Source: Paenibacillus piscarius
Lineage (GTDB): Bacteria; Bacillota; Bacilli; Paenibacillales; Paenibacillaceae
DNA length: 64,000 bases
Direction: 5' to 3'
Assembly (NCBI RefSeq): GCF_022234545.1
Contig: NZ_JAIEUI010000004.1
Coordinates: 124,001-188,000 of the forward strand
Shown here: piece by piece, positions 36,480 through 49,133 of the stretch
How the letters are laid out: every line of letters starts with the position of its first letter
Position numbering within the stretch: position 1 is the stretch's first letter
Position numbers and translations under genes: made by a program
The notes under the pieces: generated by a model
The model's database searches: none
What the model was told of the DNA's origin: nothing
The model's input: only the letters and a program-made list of their open reading frames with translations

Positions 36480-37358
36480 CTACACTCTGCCGACTTCGTT
36501 CACAGCCTTCTGCAGGCTGCTGTCGTAGAACTGGATCACCTTCTGGTTCGCTTCATACGCCCGGTAAGCGGCGTTCATATCCACAGTGACCTGGGTAGCA
36601 TCCACATTAGAGTTCTCCAGATAGCCCTGGCGGACCTGAAGAATATCCGTTGCATTCGAGAAACGGATGTCTGCGGCCTCGGCATCCTCGGCATGAAATA
36701 CCCCGTTACCGTCCCGTACCAGCTCCTGGGGTCTGGTGATCACGCTGATCCCGATCCGGGTGCCTGACGGCCGCCCGGTCTGGTTGTTCATAATATTACC
36801 CTGCCCGTCCACCTTAAGGGTATCCTGAGGTCCTGTCAAGCGCAGCGGATTGCCGCCTGCGTCCAGCACCCGGAAGCCTCCGGAGCTAAGCACCTCGCCT
36901 GTAGGGGAGACTGTGAAGCTCCCGTTGCGTGTATATAGATTATTGCCTTCATTATCCTGAACGGTAAAAAATGCCTGGGGACGGTAAGTCACCTCGCCAT
37001 CGGAGCTGATGGACTTGCCGGATCCGTCAAATACAAGATTCTGCCCGGGATTATCCGGGTCCTGAACCTGCAGGTCAGTAGACAGCGCAAAATCTGTATT
37101 CTTGCCGCTCTCAATCAGGTCACCCTGCAGATATTGGGACACGGACTGTTCTGCAAACACCCCGGTGTTGATCCGTCCCACAGGCTTCTGGACCCCGCCG
37201 TTCATTGCCGAGATCAGCACCTCGGGAAACGCATGACTGACGCTGTCCACCTGCTTGTACCCCGTCGTATTCAAATTGGCAATATTCTGCGTCGCCGTAT
37301 CATGTCTGCGCTGCTGGGTCACCATTCCGGCTGCGGCCGTATATAATCCTCTAAGCAT
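36480..37358 (-). CDS. flhO: FlhO, FlgG-like flagellar rod/hook-basal-body protein
   Basis: The 292-residue partner of FlhP. It has 'TATQNIANLNTTGYKQVD' near the N-terminus, 'TRNGSFTVSPTGEVLSSGG' in the middle and the C-terminal 'VTVDMNAAYRAYEANQKVIQ' helix, all typical of flagellar rod proteins. FlhO and FlhP build the distal rod outside the membrane. AAGGGA precedes the ATG at 37358. It lies 48 bases downstream of mbl. Confidence 0.95.
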   Translation of the reverse strand: MLRGLYTAAAGMVTQQRRHDTATQNIANLNTTGYKQVDSVSHAFPEVLISAMNGGVQKPVGRINTGVFAEQSVSQYLQGDLIESGKNTDFALSTDLQVQDPDNPGQNLVFDGSGKSISSDGEVTYRPQAFFTVQDNEGNNLYTRNGSFTVSPTGEVLSSGGFRVLDAGGNPLRLTGPQDTLKVDGQGNIMNNQTGRPSGTRIGISVITRPQELVRDGNGVFHAEDAEAADIRFSNATDILQVRQGYLENSNVDATQVTVDMNAAYRAYEANQKVIQFYDSSLQKAVNEVGRV

Positions 37359-37406
37359 GAGGTCAGTCCCTTCCTTAAATCTGCTGTTACCCCTTATATC
37401 GGCAGG

Positions 37407-38405
37407 CTAGAACTTTTTCTTAACCACCTTGTCCAGATGGTCAAGCATAATCCCCGTGCCTTTGACGACGCAGTGCATCGGATCTTCGGCCACCCAGACC
37501 GGCACATGCAGCTGTTCGGAGAGCAGCTCATCCAGTCCGTTAAGCAGGGCGCCTCCGCCGGTCAGCACTACCCCGCGGTCAATGATGTCCGCCGACAGCT
37601 CGGGCGGTGTGCGCTCCAGCACCGACTTGGCTGCAGCCACGATGGAGGAGACCGGGTCCCACAGCGCTTCCTTCACCTCGCCGGAGGAGATGGACAGGGT
37701 CCGGGGAAGTCCGGTGACCATATCCCGCCCGCGGATATCCATGTCTGCCTTCATGCCTTCAGGACGGACCGAACCGATGGTAACCTTAATGTCCTCAGCC
37801 GTGCGTTCACCGATCAGCAGCTTATATTTCTGTTTAATATATTTTAAAATGGCATCATCGAACTTGTCCCCCGCAATTTTGATGGAGGAGGCGGTAACGA
37901 CGTCGCCCATAGACAATACGGCTACATCCGTCGTTCCGCCGCCAATATCGACGACCATATTCCCGCTGGGCTGATAAATGTCCATCCCTGCGCCGATGGC
38001 CGCAGCCTTCGGCTCTTCTTCCATGAATACCTCTTTGGCTCCGCTGCGCTCGGCGGCTTCCCGGATGGACTTCTGTTCCACAGATGTAATATTCGTGGGC
38101 GCACAGATTAATATACGGGGCCGTGCATACCAGGAACGGCCGCCCACACTGTCAATGAAGTACTTGAGCATCATCTCGGTAATGGCAAAATCGGCAATCA
38201 CGCCGTCGCGCAGCGGACGGATCGTCGTTATATTTCCGGGCGTGCGCCCTACCATCCGGCGAGCCTGTTCACCAACCGCAAGGACCTTCTTCGTATCACT
38301 TTCAAGTGTGACTACGGAAGGTTCATCCAGAACGACTCCCCTTCCCTTGACATGAATGAGCACATTGGCTGTGCCGAGATCGATTCCGATATCCTTGCTA
38401 AGCAT
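37407..38405 (-). CDS. mbl: Mbl, MreB-like rod-shape actin
   Basis: Mbl filaments guide lateral cell-wall synthesis at the membrane. The 332-residue product has the actin-fold phosphate loops 'IGIDLGTANVLIHVKGRGVV' (residues 6-25) and 'MVVDIGGGTTDVAVLSMGDV', and 'VVLTGGGALLNGLDELLSEQ' near the C-terminus. Position between spoIIID and flhO matches mbl rather than mreB, which sits with mreC/mreD. GGGGGC precedes the ATG. The cell-wall SEDS genes lie elsewhere in the window, near 60000. Confidence 0.95.
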   Translation of the reverse strand: MLSKDIGIDLGTANVLIHVKGRGVVLDEPSVVTLESDTKKVLAVGEQARRMVGRTPGNITTIRPLRDGVIADFAITEMMLKYFIDSVGGRSWYARPRILICAPTNITSVEQKSIREAAERSGAKEVFMEEEPKAAAIGAGMDIYQPSGNMVVDIGGGTTDVAVLSMGDVVTASSIKIAGDKFDDAILKYIKQKYKLLIGERTAEDIKVTIGSVRPEGMKADMDIRGRDMVTGLPRTLSISSGEVKEALWDPVSSIVAAAKSVLERTPPELSADIIDRGVVLTGGGALLNGLDELLSEQLHVPVWVAEDPMHCVVKGTGIMLDHLDKVVKKKF

Positions 38406-38532
38406 AATGAAAGAGCCCCCAAAGTGTTATTTTAAATGAGAAAAGAAGATTGTACCAAATTTAAAAATACCATACTTTAGGGGGTGTGCACAATGGACTA
38501 AACCTGAATAATGATACGGAATTCTGAAAATC

Positions 38533-38820
38533 TTATGGCTTTGCAGCTACCGCGACTTCACGCTTTTTGCCGGTGGTTTTCTTATATTTTATTTTTGTGG
38601 CTTCTCCCCCCCGAAGATGACGGATGGACTTGTGATATTCGAGAATGTGCTTCACCTGATCAGCCAGATCCGGATTGATTTCCGGCAGCCGTTCGGTCAA
38701 ATCTTTGTGCACCGTGCTTTTTGAAACGCCAAATTCCTTGGCTATGGTCCGGACCGTGTGCCTGGTTTCCACGATGCAGCGTCCGATTTTAATGGTACGT
38801 TCCTTGATGTAATCGTGCAC
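38533..38820 (-). CDS. spoIIID: SpoIIID, mother-cell transcription regulator
   Basis: SpoIIID is a sequence-specific DNA-binding protein that, with sigma-E, activates or represses many mother-cell genes. The 95-residue product begins HDYIKERTIKIGRCIVET and contains the helix-turn-helix 'TIAKEFGVSKSTVHKDLTER' (about 23-42) and the basic 'SIRHLRGGEATKIKYKK' tail, both very close to the B. subtilis protein. The start is GTG 38820, after GGGAGG; a TTG at 38835 would contain that site. A good sigma-E promoter lies about 35-60 bases upstream. Confidence 0.97.
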   Translation of the reverse strand: MHDYIKERTIKIGRCIVETRHTVRTIAKEFGVSKSTVHKDLTERLPEINPDLADQVKHILEYHKSIRHLRGGEATKIKYKKTTGKKREVAVAAKP

Positions 38821-38853
38821 GTTCCCGCCTCCCAACTGTGAATAGTTTGGTAC

Positions 38854-38881
38854 ATTATATGAGGGGCGGGCCTATATATTC
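38854..38881 (-). promoter_or_regulatory. Sigma-E promoter of spoIIID
   Basis: Minus strand GAATATA (38881-38875), 13 bases, CATATAAT (38861-38854). The sigma-E consensus is about KMATATT-N14-CATACAAT, so this differs by one base in each element. spoIIID is known to be sigma-E dependent. Confidence 0.75.
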
Positions 38882-39004
38882 GCGCTTTCAGGACCTGACA
38901 AGCCCCGGACAGCTCATTTTATTTGTCGGACAACCTGATGCGCGGTTTTTCACAGCCCCGGTTAGAGAATAGAACCTGCCTGACCATCCATTTTAAGAAG
39001 AATT

Positions 39005-39036
39005 AAAAAAAAGCAGGGGGCCATATGCCCCCTGCT
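39005..39036 (-). terminator. Terminator of spoIIQ
   Basis: Minus-strand GCAGGGGGC/GCCCCCTGC stem around ATATG followed by eight T, directly after the spoIIQ stop. Confidence 0.93.
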
Positions 39037-39048
39037 TGATGATCTGTC

Positions 39049-39789
39049 TTAGCGCTGCGGAAGCAGATCGGTCGGATTCATGATCTTGCCATCCTCATGC
39101 ACTTCAAAGTGCACATGGTTGCCAAGCCCCTTCTCCATCTCGTTCTGTCCTGCCGTGGCCAGCGTATCGCCCTGCTTCACTTCATCGCCCTGCTTCACCT
39201 TGGTGTCACCCAGACTCTGGTAGACGGTCTTGCGGTTCCCCGGAGAGGTTACCTCGATCACCTTGCCAAGTACAGCGACATCCTCCACCCGGGTCACTTC
39301 ACCGCTAAGCGCAGCCTTAACATCGAACGGCTTGTTGTCCTCACGGGCAATATCGATCCCCGTATTGGTCACAAAGGTGTTATTATACTCTACCATCGCC
39401 GCAATATGATTCTCTTCGGTGCCATTCTCATCGTAGAACGGTTTGACGACTTCCACTTCACCCGGGCTGGCTACCGGCCAGGCCAGCGTTTCTGCTGATG
39501 CCACGACTTCCATTGCCTCCGGATCACTGCTGTCTGTCCCGGTTACATTCCCCTTGGCGCCTTCCTGCGATACTACCGCGGCGTTGTCCGGATTCAGCGG
39601 CTTCTGGCCGGCATCCTGATAGACCCACACCAAGGTTAGTATAATTGCCGCTGCCGCCGTGTAGACTGCCGGGAAGACCCAGCGCTTTGATAACATTCTG
39701 TTCCATGAAGAAGGCTTGGCGCCTGAATCTCCCTGCTTGTTTTTGAGAGATTCATCATGGGTTGGTTTAATTTTGTCTTGTTCATTCAT
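39049..39789 (-). CDS. spoIIQ: SpoIIQ-type forespore membrane protein with LytM (M23) domain
   Basis: SpoIIQ is made in the forespore and binds SpoIIIAH across the septum during engulfment. The 246-residue protein has a cytoplasmic N-terminus, one membrane helix (VFPAVYTAAAAIILTLVWVY, about 43-62) and a C-terminal LytM domain. The first zinc-binding His of active M23 peptidases is replaced by Asn ('TNTGIDIA'), while the final 'HVHFEVHEDG' is kept, so it is probably inactive as a peptidase, as in B. subtilis SpoIIQ. GAGGTGAT precedes the ATG and a sigma-F promoter match lies just upstream. Next to spoIID, as a forespore/mother-cell engulfment pair. Confidence 0.93.
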   Translation of the reverse strand: MNEQDKIKPTHDESLKNKQGDSGAKPSSWNRMLSKRWVFPAVYTAAAAIILTLVWVYQDAGQKPLNPDNAAVVSQEGAKGNVTGTDSSDPEAMEVVASAETLAWPVASPGEVEVVKPFYDENGTEENHIAAMVEYNNTFVTNTGIDIAREDNKPFDVKAALSGEVTRVEDVAVLGKVIEVTSPGNRKTVYQSLGDTKVKQGDEVKQGDTLATAGQNEMEKGLGNHVHFEVHEDGKIMNPTDLLPQR

Positions 39790-39810
39790 ATGTTTATCAC
39801 CTCAGTAACC

Positions 39811-39838
39811 AGTGTTACCGGGCGATTCGCTTTTATAC
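39811..39838 (-). promoter_or_regulatory. Sigma-F promoter of spoIIQ
   Basis: Minus strand GTATA (39838-39834), 14 bases, GGTAACACT (39819-39811). The -10 matches the sigma-F consensus GGnnAnAnT at every fixed base and the -35 matches GYATA. spoIIQ is known to be sigma-F dependent. Confidence 0.75.
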
Positions 39839-39850
39839 GTATCTTGCAGA

Positions 39851-41035
39851 TTATTTTTGAAGAAGAGTTGAGACTTTGCTGAAAGTAATTCCGCTGTAAT
39901 AGTGTTTGAGAATCTGGGTCGCGGTCCTGCCCTCTTTCGCCATGCCGTTCGCCCCCCACTGGCTCATGCCGACACCGTGGCCGTTGCCGTAGGTGGTGAT
40001 GACCACCTTGCCCCCCTGGCGCTTCCAGGTGAACTGGCTTGAACGCAGGCCCAGCTTCTCTCTTACCTCACGTCCTGTAAACACAGTGCCGCCGATAGAG
40101 ATCTCTTTGATCCGGTGCCCCGCTGTCAGCGAGAGCACCTCCGCCGGCAGTCCGGCAGACGGGAGGGGCGCCGCCTGCCGGAGCTTGCCGGAGGCAGACA
40201 GACGGGCCGCCGCCGGAAGCTCACCGGCTGTAAGGCCCAGCTTCCGGCGCAGCTCGGCAATGCTGAAGGTATACGTAGCGGCCAGATTCGGGGTAATCTC
40301 CAGCTCCCAGGGACTGGCGACACTACGCAGGTAAGGCACTGCGGCGTTCCAGTACTCCTCGGAGTTCTCGGTATATCCGCCGCTGGAGGCGAAGAAGGAA
40401 GCCGTAATCGGCTGTCCTTGATAGGTCATAATAATTCCGCGCGTCTCCAGGACCGCGCGGCGGATCTTCGCCAGCCCGGCACGCTTACTGGCGGACGTCC
40501 AATCCCGTTCCAGCGTTGCCTTCGAGACGTAAGCCTGATGGCTTACCGTATCGCTCACATCAGCCTCCGGAACGGGGACCCCGCTGTGGTCGCCGGCCAG
40601 CAGGCGGCGGGCAATGAACGTGCGGGCCGCGACGGCCTGCGCTTTGAGCGCTTCCAGCTCAAATTCCGCCGGCATCTCGGCCGCCAGCACGCCGCTGACG
40701 TATTCCTCCAGCGGCAGGGTCTCGATCTGTCCGCTCCGCGACAGATAGACGGTCACCTCCGGCTGCGGCGCTTCCGCCGCAGCCGTTCCATCCGCCGCCG
40801 CAGCAGCAGGCGGCGAATCAGGTACGGCCGTGGCCTGCGGCACGGCCGGGGCCGCTGGCTGGGGTCCGCTCCCGCGCTGCGGGACCACAGCCAGCGGCAG
40901 CAGCAGCGCCGCCAGCAGGGGCGCTGCCAGCCATGCGGCGGGGGCCAGCCGCAGCAAGGGGGGTGCGCCGCGCCGCGCACGCGCTACGCTGCGCGGACGC
41001 TTCAGGATGCGGCGCAGCAATCTGAACTCTTTCAT
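39851..41035 (-). CDS. spoIID: SpoIID, septal peptidoglycan lytic transglycosylase
   Basis: SpoIID cuts glycan strands at the septum so the mother-cell membrane can engulf the forespore. The 394-residue product has a basic N-terminus, a membrane helix (LAAPLLAALLLPLAVV, about 38-53), a Pro/Ala-rich linker (about 56-95) and the SpoIID domain: 'LPLEEYVSGVLAAEMPAEFE' with the catalytic Glu, 'LKAQAVAARTFIARRLL' and the C-terminal 'YGNGHGVGMSQWGANGMAKE'. ATG 41035 follows GGAAGGAG; an upstream start at 41059 lacks one. The N-terminal third is unusually GC-rich and Ala/Arg-rich. Confidence 0.95.
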   Translation of the reverse strand: MKEFRLLRRILKRPRSVARARRGAPPLLRLAPAAWLAAPLLAALLLPLAVVPQRGSGPQPAAPAVPQATAVPDSPPAAAAADGTAAAEAPQPEVTVYLSRSGQIETLPLEEYVSGVLAAEMPAEFELEALKAQAVAARTFIARRLLAGDHSGVPVPEADVSDTVSHQAYVSKATLERDWTSASKRAGLAKIRRAVLETRGIIMTYQGQPITASFFASSGGYTENSEEYWNAAVPYLRSVASPWELEITPNLAATYTFSIAELRRKLGLTAGELPAAARLSASGKLRQAAPLPSAGLPAEVLSLTAGHRIKEISIGGTVFTGREVREKLGLRSSQFTWKRQGGKVVITTYGNGHGVGMSQWGANGMAKEGRTATQILKHYYSGITFSKVSTLLQK

Positions 41036-41161
41036 CTCTATGGCTCCTTCCGTAAGCACTGGTGATTCTTATAGATATGAATCTCCGTACCCTGCTAGAA
41101 CGTGATTTTGAGAGAAAGAGAGTTACGCAGTACCGCACACAGCGGGGCTTTAGCTTCGATC

Positions 41162-41192
41162 AAAAAAGGACCAGCCGCTAAGCGGCTGGTCC
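41162..41192 (-). terminator. Terminator of murA
   Basis: Perfect minus-strand GGACCAGCCGCT/AGCGGCTGGTCC stem followed by six T, 20 bases past the murA stop. Confidence 0.95.
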
Positions 41193-41212
41193 CTTCAATG
41201 TAAGATTTGCTA

Positions 41213-42592
41213 TTATACCCAAGACGGCTGAATCTGAAAACGCGGTCTGGCTTCTTCCGCCTTGAACGCTTCACTGCGGGCCGGTTCGGCCTTGGCAGAC
41301 TCTTCCTTCACAACAGCCGGAGCTGCCGCTTCATCCATGGAGATCCGCCAGATATCCGCACCGAGTCCGGACAGCTTCTCTGCCAGATTCACATAACCAC
41401 GGTCAATATGATGGGTCCCGCTGACCTCGGTTGTGCCTTCAGCCACAAGCCCCGCCAGAATAAGTGCTGCACCTGCACGCAGATCCGTAGCGCATACCTT
41501 GGCGCCCACCAGGCTCGCATTGCCGGTTACAATCGCTGAACGGCCTTCAATCTTGATCTCTGCGTTCATGTTGTGGAATTCATCCACATGCATGAAGCGG
41601 TTCTCGAAGACCGTCTCCGTTACTACACTCGTTCCTTCCGAGCGGAGCAGCAGGGCCATCATCTGGGACTGCATATCCGTCGGGAATCCGGGATAAGGCA
41701 GCGTTTTGAGGTCAACCGCCTTAAGCGGCTTGTCGCTGATGACGCGGACGCCGTTCTCATCCGGGATGATCGTCACGCCCATCTCCTCCATCTTGGCAAT
41801 CACCGGACCCAGATGGTCGGCAATTGCACCTTCCACGTACACGTCGCCGCCTGTGATGGCAGCCGCAGCCATATACGTTCCAGCCTCGATCCGGTCGGGA
41901 ATGACATGGTGCCTGACCCCATGCAAACGCTCGACGCCTTCGATCCGGATCACTCCGGTGCCGGCGCCGCGCACAATGCCGCCCATACCGTTCAGATAGT
42001 TGGCAAGATCCACAATTTCCGGCTCTCTGGCCGCATTCTCAATCACTGTAGTGCCTTCGGCAAGCGCTGCAGCCATCATTATATTCTCGGTAGCCCCTAC
42101 GCTCGCCACATCCAGATAGATCTTGGCCCCGCGCAGTCTTCCGTTAATTTTCGCATCAATGTAGCCCTGGCCCAGACTGATCTCGGCACCCAGCGCTTCA
42201 AAACCCTTCAAATGCTGGTCAATCGGCCGCGTACCAATAGCACAGCCACCAGGCAAAGAAATACGTGTATGCCCCATACGGGACAACAGCGGCCCCATTA
42301 CCAGGAAGGACGCGCGCATTTTGCGCACCCACTCGTAAGGAGCTTCACAGGAAGTAATCTGTCTTGCATCCACTTCAATCACATCGTTCTGGTATGTAAT
42401 ACCTGCACCCAGAGATTCCAATACCTTGCTAATCGTGATTACATCGTCTAACGGAGGTGCGTCTACAATGACGCTGACTCCTTCTTCGGCCAATAGAGAG
42501 GCGGCTATGATCGGTAGTACGGAATTTTTTGCGCCGCTAACTTTCACGCTCCCGGTCAATCTGTTGCCACCGCGGACGATAAATTTACTCAT
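41213..42592 (-). CDS. murA: MurA, UDP-GlcNAc 1-carboxyvinyltransferase
   Basis: MurA adds enolpyruvate to UDP-GlcNAc, the first committed step of peptidoglycan synthesis. The 459-residue product starts [20 protein letters not shown]; the fosfomycin-sensitive active-site Cys is C117 in '[12 protein letters not shown]'. The catalytic core ends near residue 420 at '[15 protein letters not shown]', and a roughly 35-residue tail rich in Ala, Glu and Lys follows, ending 'RFQIQPSWV', longer than usual. GGAGGG precedes the ATG. It sits downstream of the DUF1146 gene and the atp operon, as murAA does in B. subtilis. Confidence 0.96.
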   Translation of the reverse strand: MSKFIVRGGNRLTGSVKVSGAKNSVLPIIAASLLAEEGVSVIVDAPPLDDVITISKVLESLGAGITYQNDVIEVDARQITSCEAPYEWVRKMRASFLVMGPLLSRMGHTRISLPGGCAIGTRPIDQHLKGFEALGAEISLGQGYIDAKINGRLRGAKIYLDVASVGATENIMMAAALAEGTTVIENAAREPEIVDLANYLNGMGGIVRGAGTGVIRIEGVERLHGVRHHVIPDRIEAGTYMAAAAITGGDVYVEGAIADHLGPVIAKMEEMGVTIIPDENGVRVISDKPLKAVDLKTLPYPGFPTDMQSQMMALLLRSEGTSVVTETVFENRFMHVDEFHNMNAEIKIEGRSAIVTGNASLVGAKVCATDLRAGAALILAGLVAEGTTEVSGTHHIDRGYVNLAEKLSGLGADIWRISMDEAAAPAVVKEESAKAEPARSEAFKAEEARPRFQIQPSWV

Positions 42593-42789
42593 TTCGGTTT
42601 CCCTCCGCGTCCATGATTTCTGAATTTGATTTTGAGGTTAAAATTCGTCTGTTAAGATATTGAATATTCCGTCATTGCATCTTAGGTGCAGATCCTTGCT
42701 TAAACTCAGTGTTGACATAATAAAATCTTATTATTCGACATTTTTTTCACTGCATCAGCCTATGAGAGATATAACCAAACGCGCTGCCA

Positions 42790-43047
42790 TTAAAACATCC
42801 GGCCGATCAGTCCGCTCCAGCCCAGGTAGTCCAGGAAGAAGCCCGCAACGAAGTGGCCGAGGACAATCGCAAGCAGAAGGTGCAGAAGTCTGCCCTGAGG
42901 GCTCTTGGGATATCTTATGACCAAATCCAGCTTAAGGTTCTGAAGCGCCCACCATGATAATGCCACGCAAACCAGAGACACAACCATCGAAATTAAACTG
43001 CTGGTGCCGATCACACCCGACAAATCAGCGGATAAGCGTGTGTTCAT
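42790..43047 (-). CDS. DUF1146 family small membrane protein (YwzB-like)
   Basis: An 85-residue protein with two membrane helices (about 18-36 and 57-74) and the conserved 'SWWALQNLKLDLVIRYPKSP' loop of DUF1146. B. subtilis YwzB lies in the same place between atpC and murAA. Function unknown. A G-run (GGGGGG) precedes the ATG with 5-base spacing. Confidence 0.88.
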   Translation of the reverse strand: MNTRLSADLSGVIGTSSLISMVVSLVCVALSWWALQNLKLDLVIRYPKSPQGRLLHLLLAIVLGHFVAGFFLDYLGWSGLIGRMF

Positions 43048-43210
43048 AATAGCCCCCCGTGTTAGGTACTCGGAAATCGACTCTTATATCATACTTGTGC
43101 AGGGGAAAAGAATCCAGTACTTTTACGAATTTTTAAACAAATGGGCCTTTATATACATAACTGGTTACGTTCTGTTCATACTTTTCCAGTTTCTTCTGGA
43201 TCACGATTTG

Positions 43211-43246
43211 CAAAAAAAGCAGTCAAGCCCCGGGGCTTGACCGCTT
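43211..43246 (-). terminator. Terminator of the atp operon
   Basis: Minus-strand AAGCGGTCAAGCCCC pairs with GGGGCTTGACTGCTT and runs into seven T, just past the atpC stop. Confidence 0.95.
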
Positions 43247-43251
43247 ATCTG

Positions 43252-43668
43252 CTACTGTTGACCTTTACCGGTGGATACTTTGATCCGCGTTACAGCACGC
43301 TGGAGAGCCAGCTCCGCACGGCGGTGGTCGATCTCATCCTGCTTGCTCTGCAGCTTGAGACGGCGCTCAGCCCGCTCCTTAGCCGCCTCAGCGCGCTCAA
43401 TATCAATATCACGGGGCAGCTCAGCACTTTCAGCCAGCACCGTAACCTTATCTTTGTGCACCTCAACGAAACCGCCATGAACAGCAATGGTCACAGTAAC
43501 GCCATCCGCCTTAACGGTAAGCGGAGCGACCTGAAGCGGGGTTACCAGCGGAATATGTCCCGGCAGAATCCCCAGTTCACCATTCACACCGCGTACCGTT
43601 AAGCTGTTCACTTGCTTGGAGTAGACCAGATGCTCCGGAGTGACTATTTCGAGCAAAAAGGTATTCAC
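43252..43668 (-). CDS. atpC: AtpC, ATP synthase epsilon subunit
   Basis: Epsilon sits on the central stalk and regulates ATP hydrolysis. The 138-residue product has the N-terminal beta-sandwich ('FLLEIVTPEHLVYSKQVNSL', 'GVNGELGILPGHIPLVTPL') and the C-terminal helical hairpin ('ERAEAAKERAERRLKLQSKQ'). GTG 43668 is preferred because GAGGAGG is 6 bases before it; the ATG at 43674 almost touches that site. Last gene of the atp operon. Confidence 0.95.
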   Translation of the reverse strand: MNTFLLEIVTPEHLVYSKQVNSLTVRGVNGELGILPGHIPLVTPLQVAPLTVKADGVTVTIAVHGGFVEVHKDKVTVLAESAELPRDIDIERAEAAKERAERRLKLQSKQDEIDHRRAELALQRAVTRIKVSTGKGQQ

Positions 43669-43730
43669 TTCCATTCCTCCTCAAAGCTTTACAGAATAAA
43701 GCCCACTACCCGAGCATAACATGCGTAGGG

Positions 43731-45152
<1,422 letters not shown>

Positions 45153-45180
45153 TTACATATGGGCTGTTAGCCCATTTCTA

Positions 45181-46050
45181 TTAAGACTGCGCGTTCGCAC
45201 CAGCCACGATCTCGGTAATTTCTTGCGTAATGGCCGCCTGACGGGCACGGTTGTACGTAAGTCTAAGTTCTCCGATCATTTTTGACGCGTTCTTCGTTGC
45301 ACTGCCCATGGCTGTCATTTTGGCTCCCAGCTCACTGGCTTTGCCGTTCAGAAGGGCACCATAGATTAAAGTCTCGGCGTACTTGGGAAGCAGTACCTCC
45401 AATACACCGGCAGGGGATGGCTCATATTCATACGCAGCAGATGCTCCGTGATGCTCACCTTCTCCTACGCCTTCCATAGGCAGAAGTCTGTCTACGGTAG
45501 GAACCTGGCTGATCGCGTTAACGAACCGGTTGTAGCAAATGTACAGCTCATCGTATACGCCGGTCTCGAACTGGTTCACCGCTGAGTAGGCAATCGACTT
45601 GATGTCGGCAAACTTCGGGGTATCGGACAGCTCGGTAATCTCTTCAACAATCGGGTACTCACGGCGCCGCAAAAAATCACGGCCTTTGCGCCCGATGACA
45701 AACAGCGCGTACTCATCCTTAGACTTATGCCGTTCTGCGATCATCATCGTGACCTTACGCAGAATGTTTGCATTGTAGCCGCCGGCAAGACCGCGGTCCG
45801 AGGTGATGATCAGATAACCTGTTTTTTTGACAGGGCGGCTGACCAGCATCGGATGCTGGAGATCCTGCGTACCGGCAGCAATGCTTGCAACCACCTCTTT
45901 AAGCTTCTCCGAATACGGACGGGCAGCTTCCGCCTTCTCCTGCGCCTTGCGCAGCTTGGAGGCTGCGACCATCTCCATCGCTTTGGTGATCTGTCTGGTG
46001 TTCTGAACGCTCTTGATTTGACGTTTAATATCACGCATGCTTCTTGCCAT
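45181..46050 (-). CDS. atpG: AtpG, ATP synthase gamma subunit
   Basis: Gamma is the rotating shaft inside the F1 hexamer. The 289-residue product has the long N-terminal helix ([20 protein letters not shown]), '[20 protein letters not shown]' and the C-terminal helix '[20 protein letters not shown]'. AAGGTGGTG precedes the ATG. A two-hairpin repeat lies just upstream of its ribosome-binding site. Confidence 0.96.
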   Translation of the reverse strand: MARSMRDIKRQIKSVQNTRQITKAMEMVAASKLRKAQEKAEAARPYSEKLKEVVASIAAGTQDLQHPMLVSRPVKKTGYLIITSDRGLAGGYNANILRKVTMMIAERHKSKDEYALFVIGRKGRDFLRRREYPIVEEITELSDTPKFADIKSIAYSAVNQFETGVYDELYICYNRFVNAISQVPTVDRLLPMEGVGEGEHHGASAAYEYEPSPAGVLEVLLPKYAETLIYGALLNGKASELGAKMTAMGSATKNASKMIGELRLTYNRARQAAITQEITEIVAGANAQS

Positions 46051-46064
46051 GATTTCACCACCTT

Positions 46065-46140
46065 AGAGCTTTGACGGAGTCAAAGCTAACTTCGTAAGCA
46101 TAAGCTGAGCTTTGGCGCAGCCAAAGCTAACTTCGTAACC
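46065..46140 (-). repeat. Two tandem hairpin repeats between atpA and atpG
   Basis: Two 41-base-period copies each contain a perfect inverted repeat with 9-base arms and a 3-base loop: AGCTTTGAC...GTCAAAGCT (46067-46087) and AGCTTTGGC...GCCAAAGCT (46108-46128), followed by a shared AACTTCGTAA. The only arm difference is compensated on the other arm (A-T to G-C). The left hairpin ends two bases before the atpG ribosome-binding site. Confidence 0.8.
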
Positions 46141-46162
46141 ATAACCGGATACATTCTATATA

Positions 46163-48233
<2,071 letters not shown>

Positions 48234-48237
<4 letters not shown>

Positions 48238-48722
48238 GACCGGCCTCCTACCTCTTTGAGGTATTGATCCACGAGCTGTTCCTGTTCGCCGTCTGTCTGT
48301 ACTTCTTTCTCAAGCAGCTTCGAGGCGATGCGGACTGATGCGGTTCCCAGCTCGCTGCGCAGGGCTTCCACTGCCTTGTTCTTCTCGCTCTCGATATCAC
48401 GGACAGCCTCGTCCTTGAGACGGGCAGCTTCTGTCTTGGCCTGATCCAGAATCTTGTCAACCTGGTTGTTGCTGGTGGCCTGGGACTGCTGAATAATAGC
48501 CTGCGCCTCCTGGCGTGCCTGCTGCAGGGCCTGCTTCTGCTCCTCTACGTAAGCGACCGCCTGCTCTCTGGTCTTGGCTGCTTCATCCATCTGCTGCAGC
48601 ACCATTTGGCGCCGTTGTTCCATAATTCCGAACAGCTTGCTGAAGGCAAATTTACTGAGCAGGATATACAGAATTACGAAAGCTATAATGGAAAACACTA
48701 TATTTGTCCAAACGATAGTCAC
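48234..48722 (-). CDS. atpF: AtpF, ATP synthase b subunit
   Basis: Peripheral stalk subunit. The 162-residue product has one N-terminal membrane helix (TNIVFSIIAFVILYILLSKF) followed by a long charged coiled coil. GTG 48722 is chosen since GGAAGGGAG lies 8 bases upstream; the GTG at 48731 would touch that site. The stop overlaps the atpH start. Confidence 0.95.
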
Positions 48723-48816
48723 TGAGGTCACTCCCTTCCGTTACCGCGGGTTGCGGACATATACAAAAGTAAGGCGCGGATGGCACTGGCCCTCCCCGCC
48801 AAACCGTAAGAACGGT

Positions 48817-49050
<234 letters not shown>

Positions 49051-49133
49051 TTACGGTTCTTGTATTGGTTTAATAATATAAAATCTCCCGCGAAGCCGGT
49101 TCGGCAATCTGCCGCTGTCCTCACGGCAGCTTA

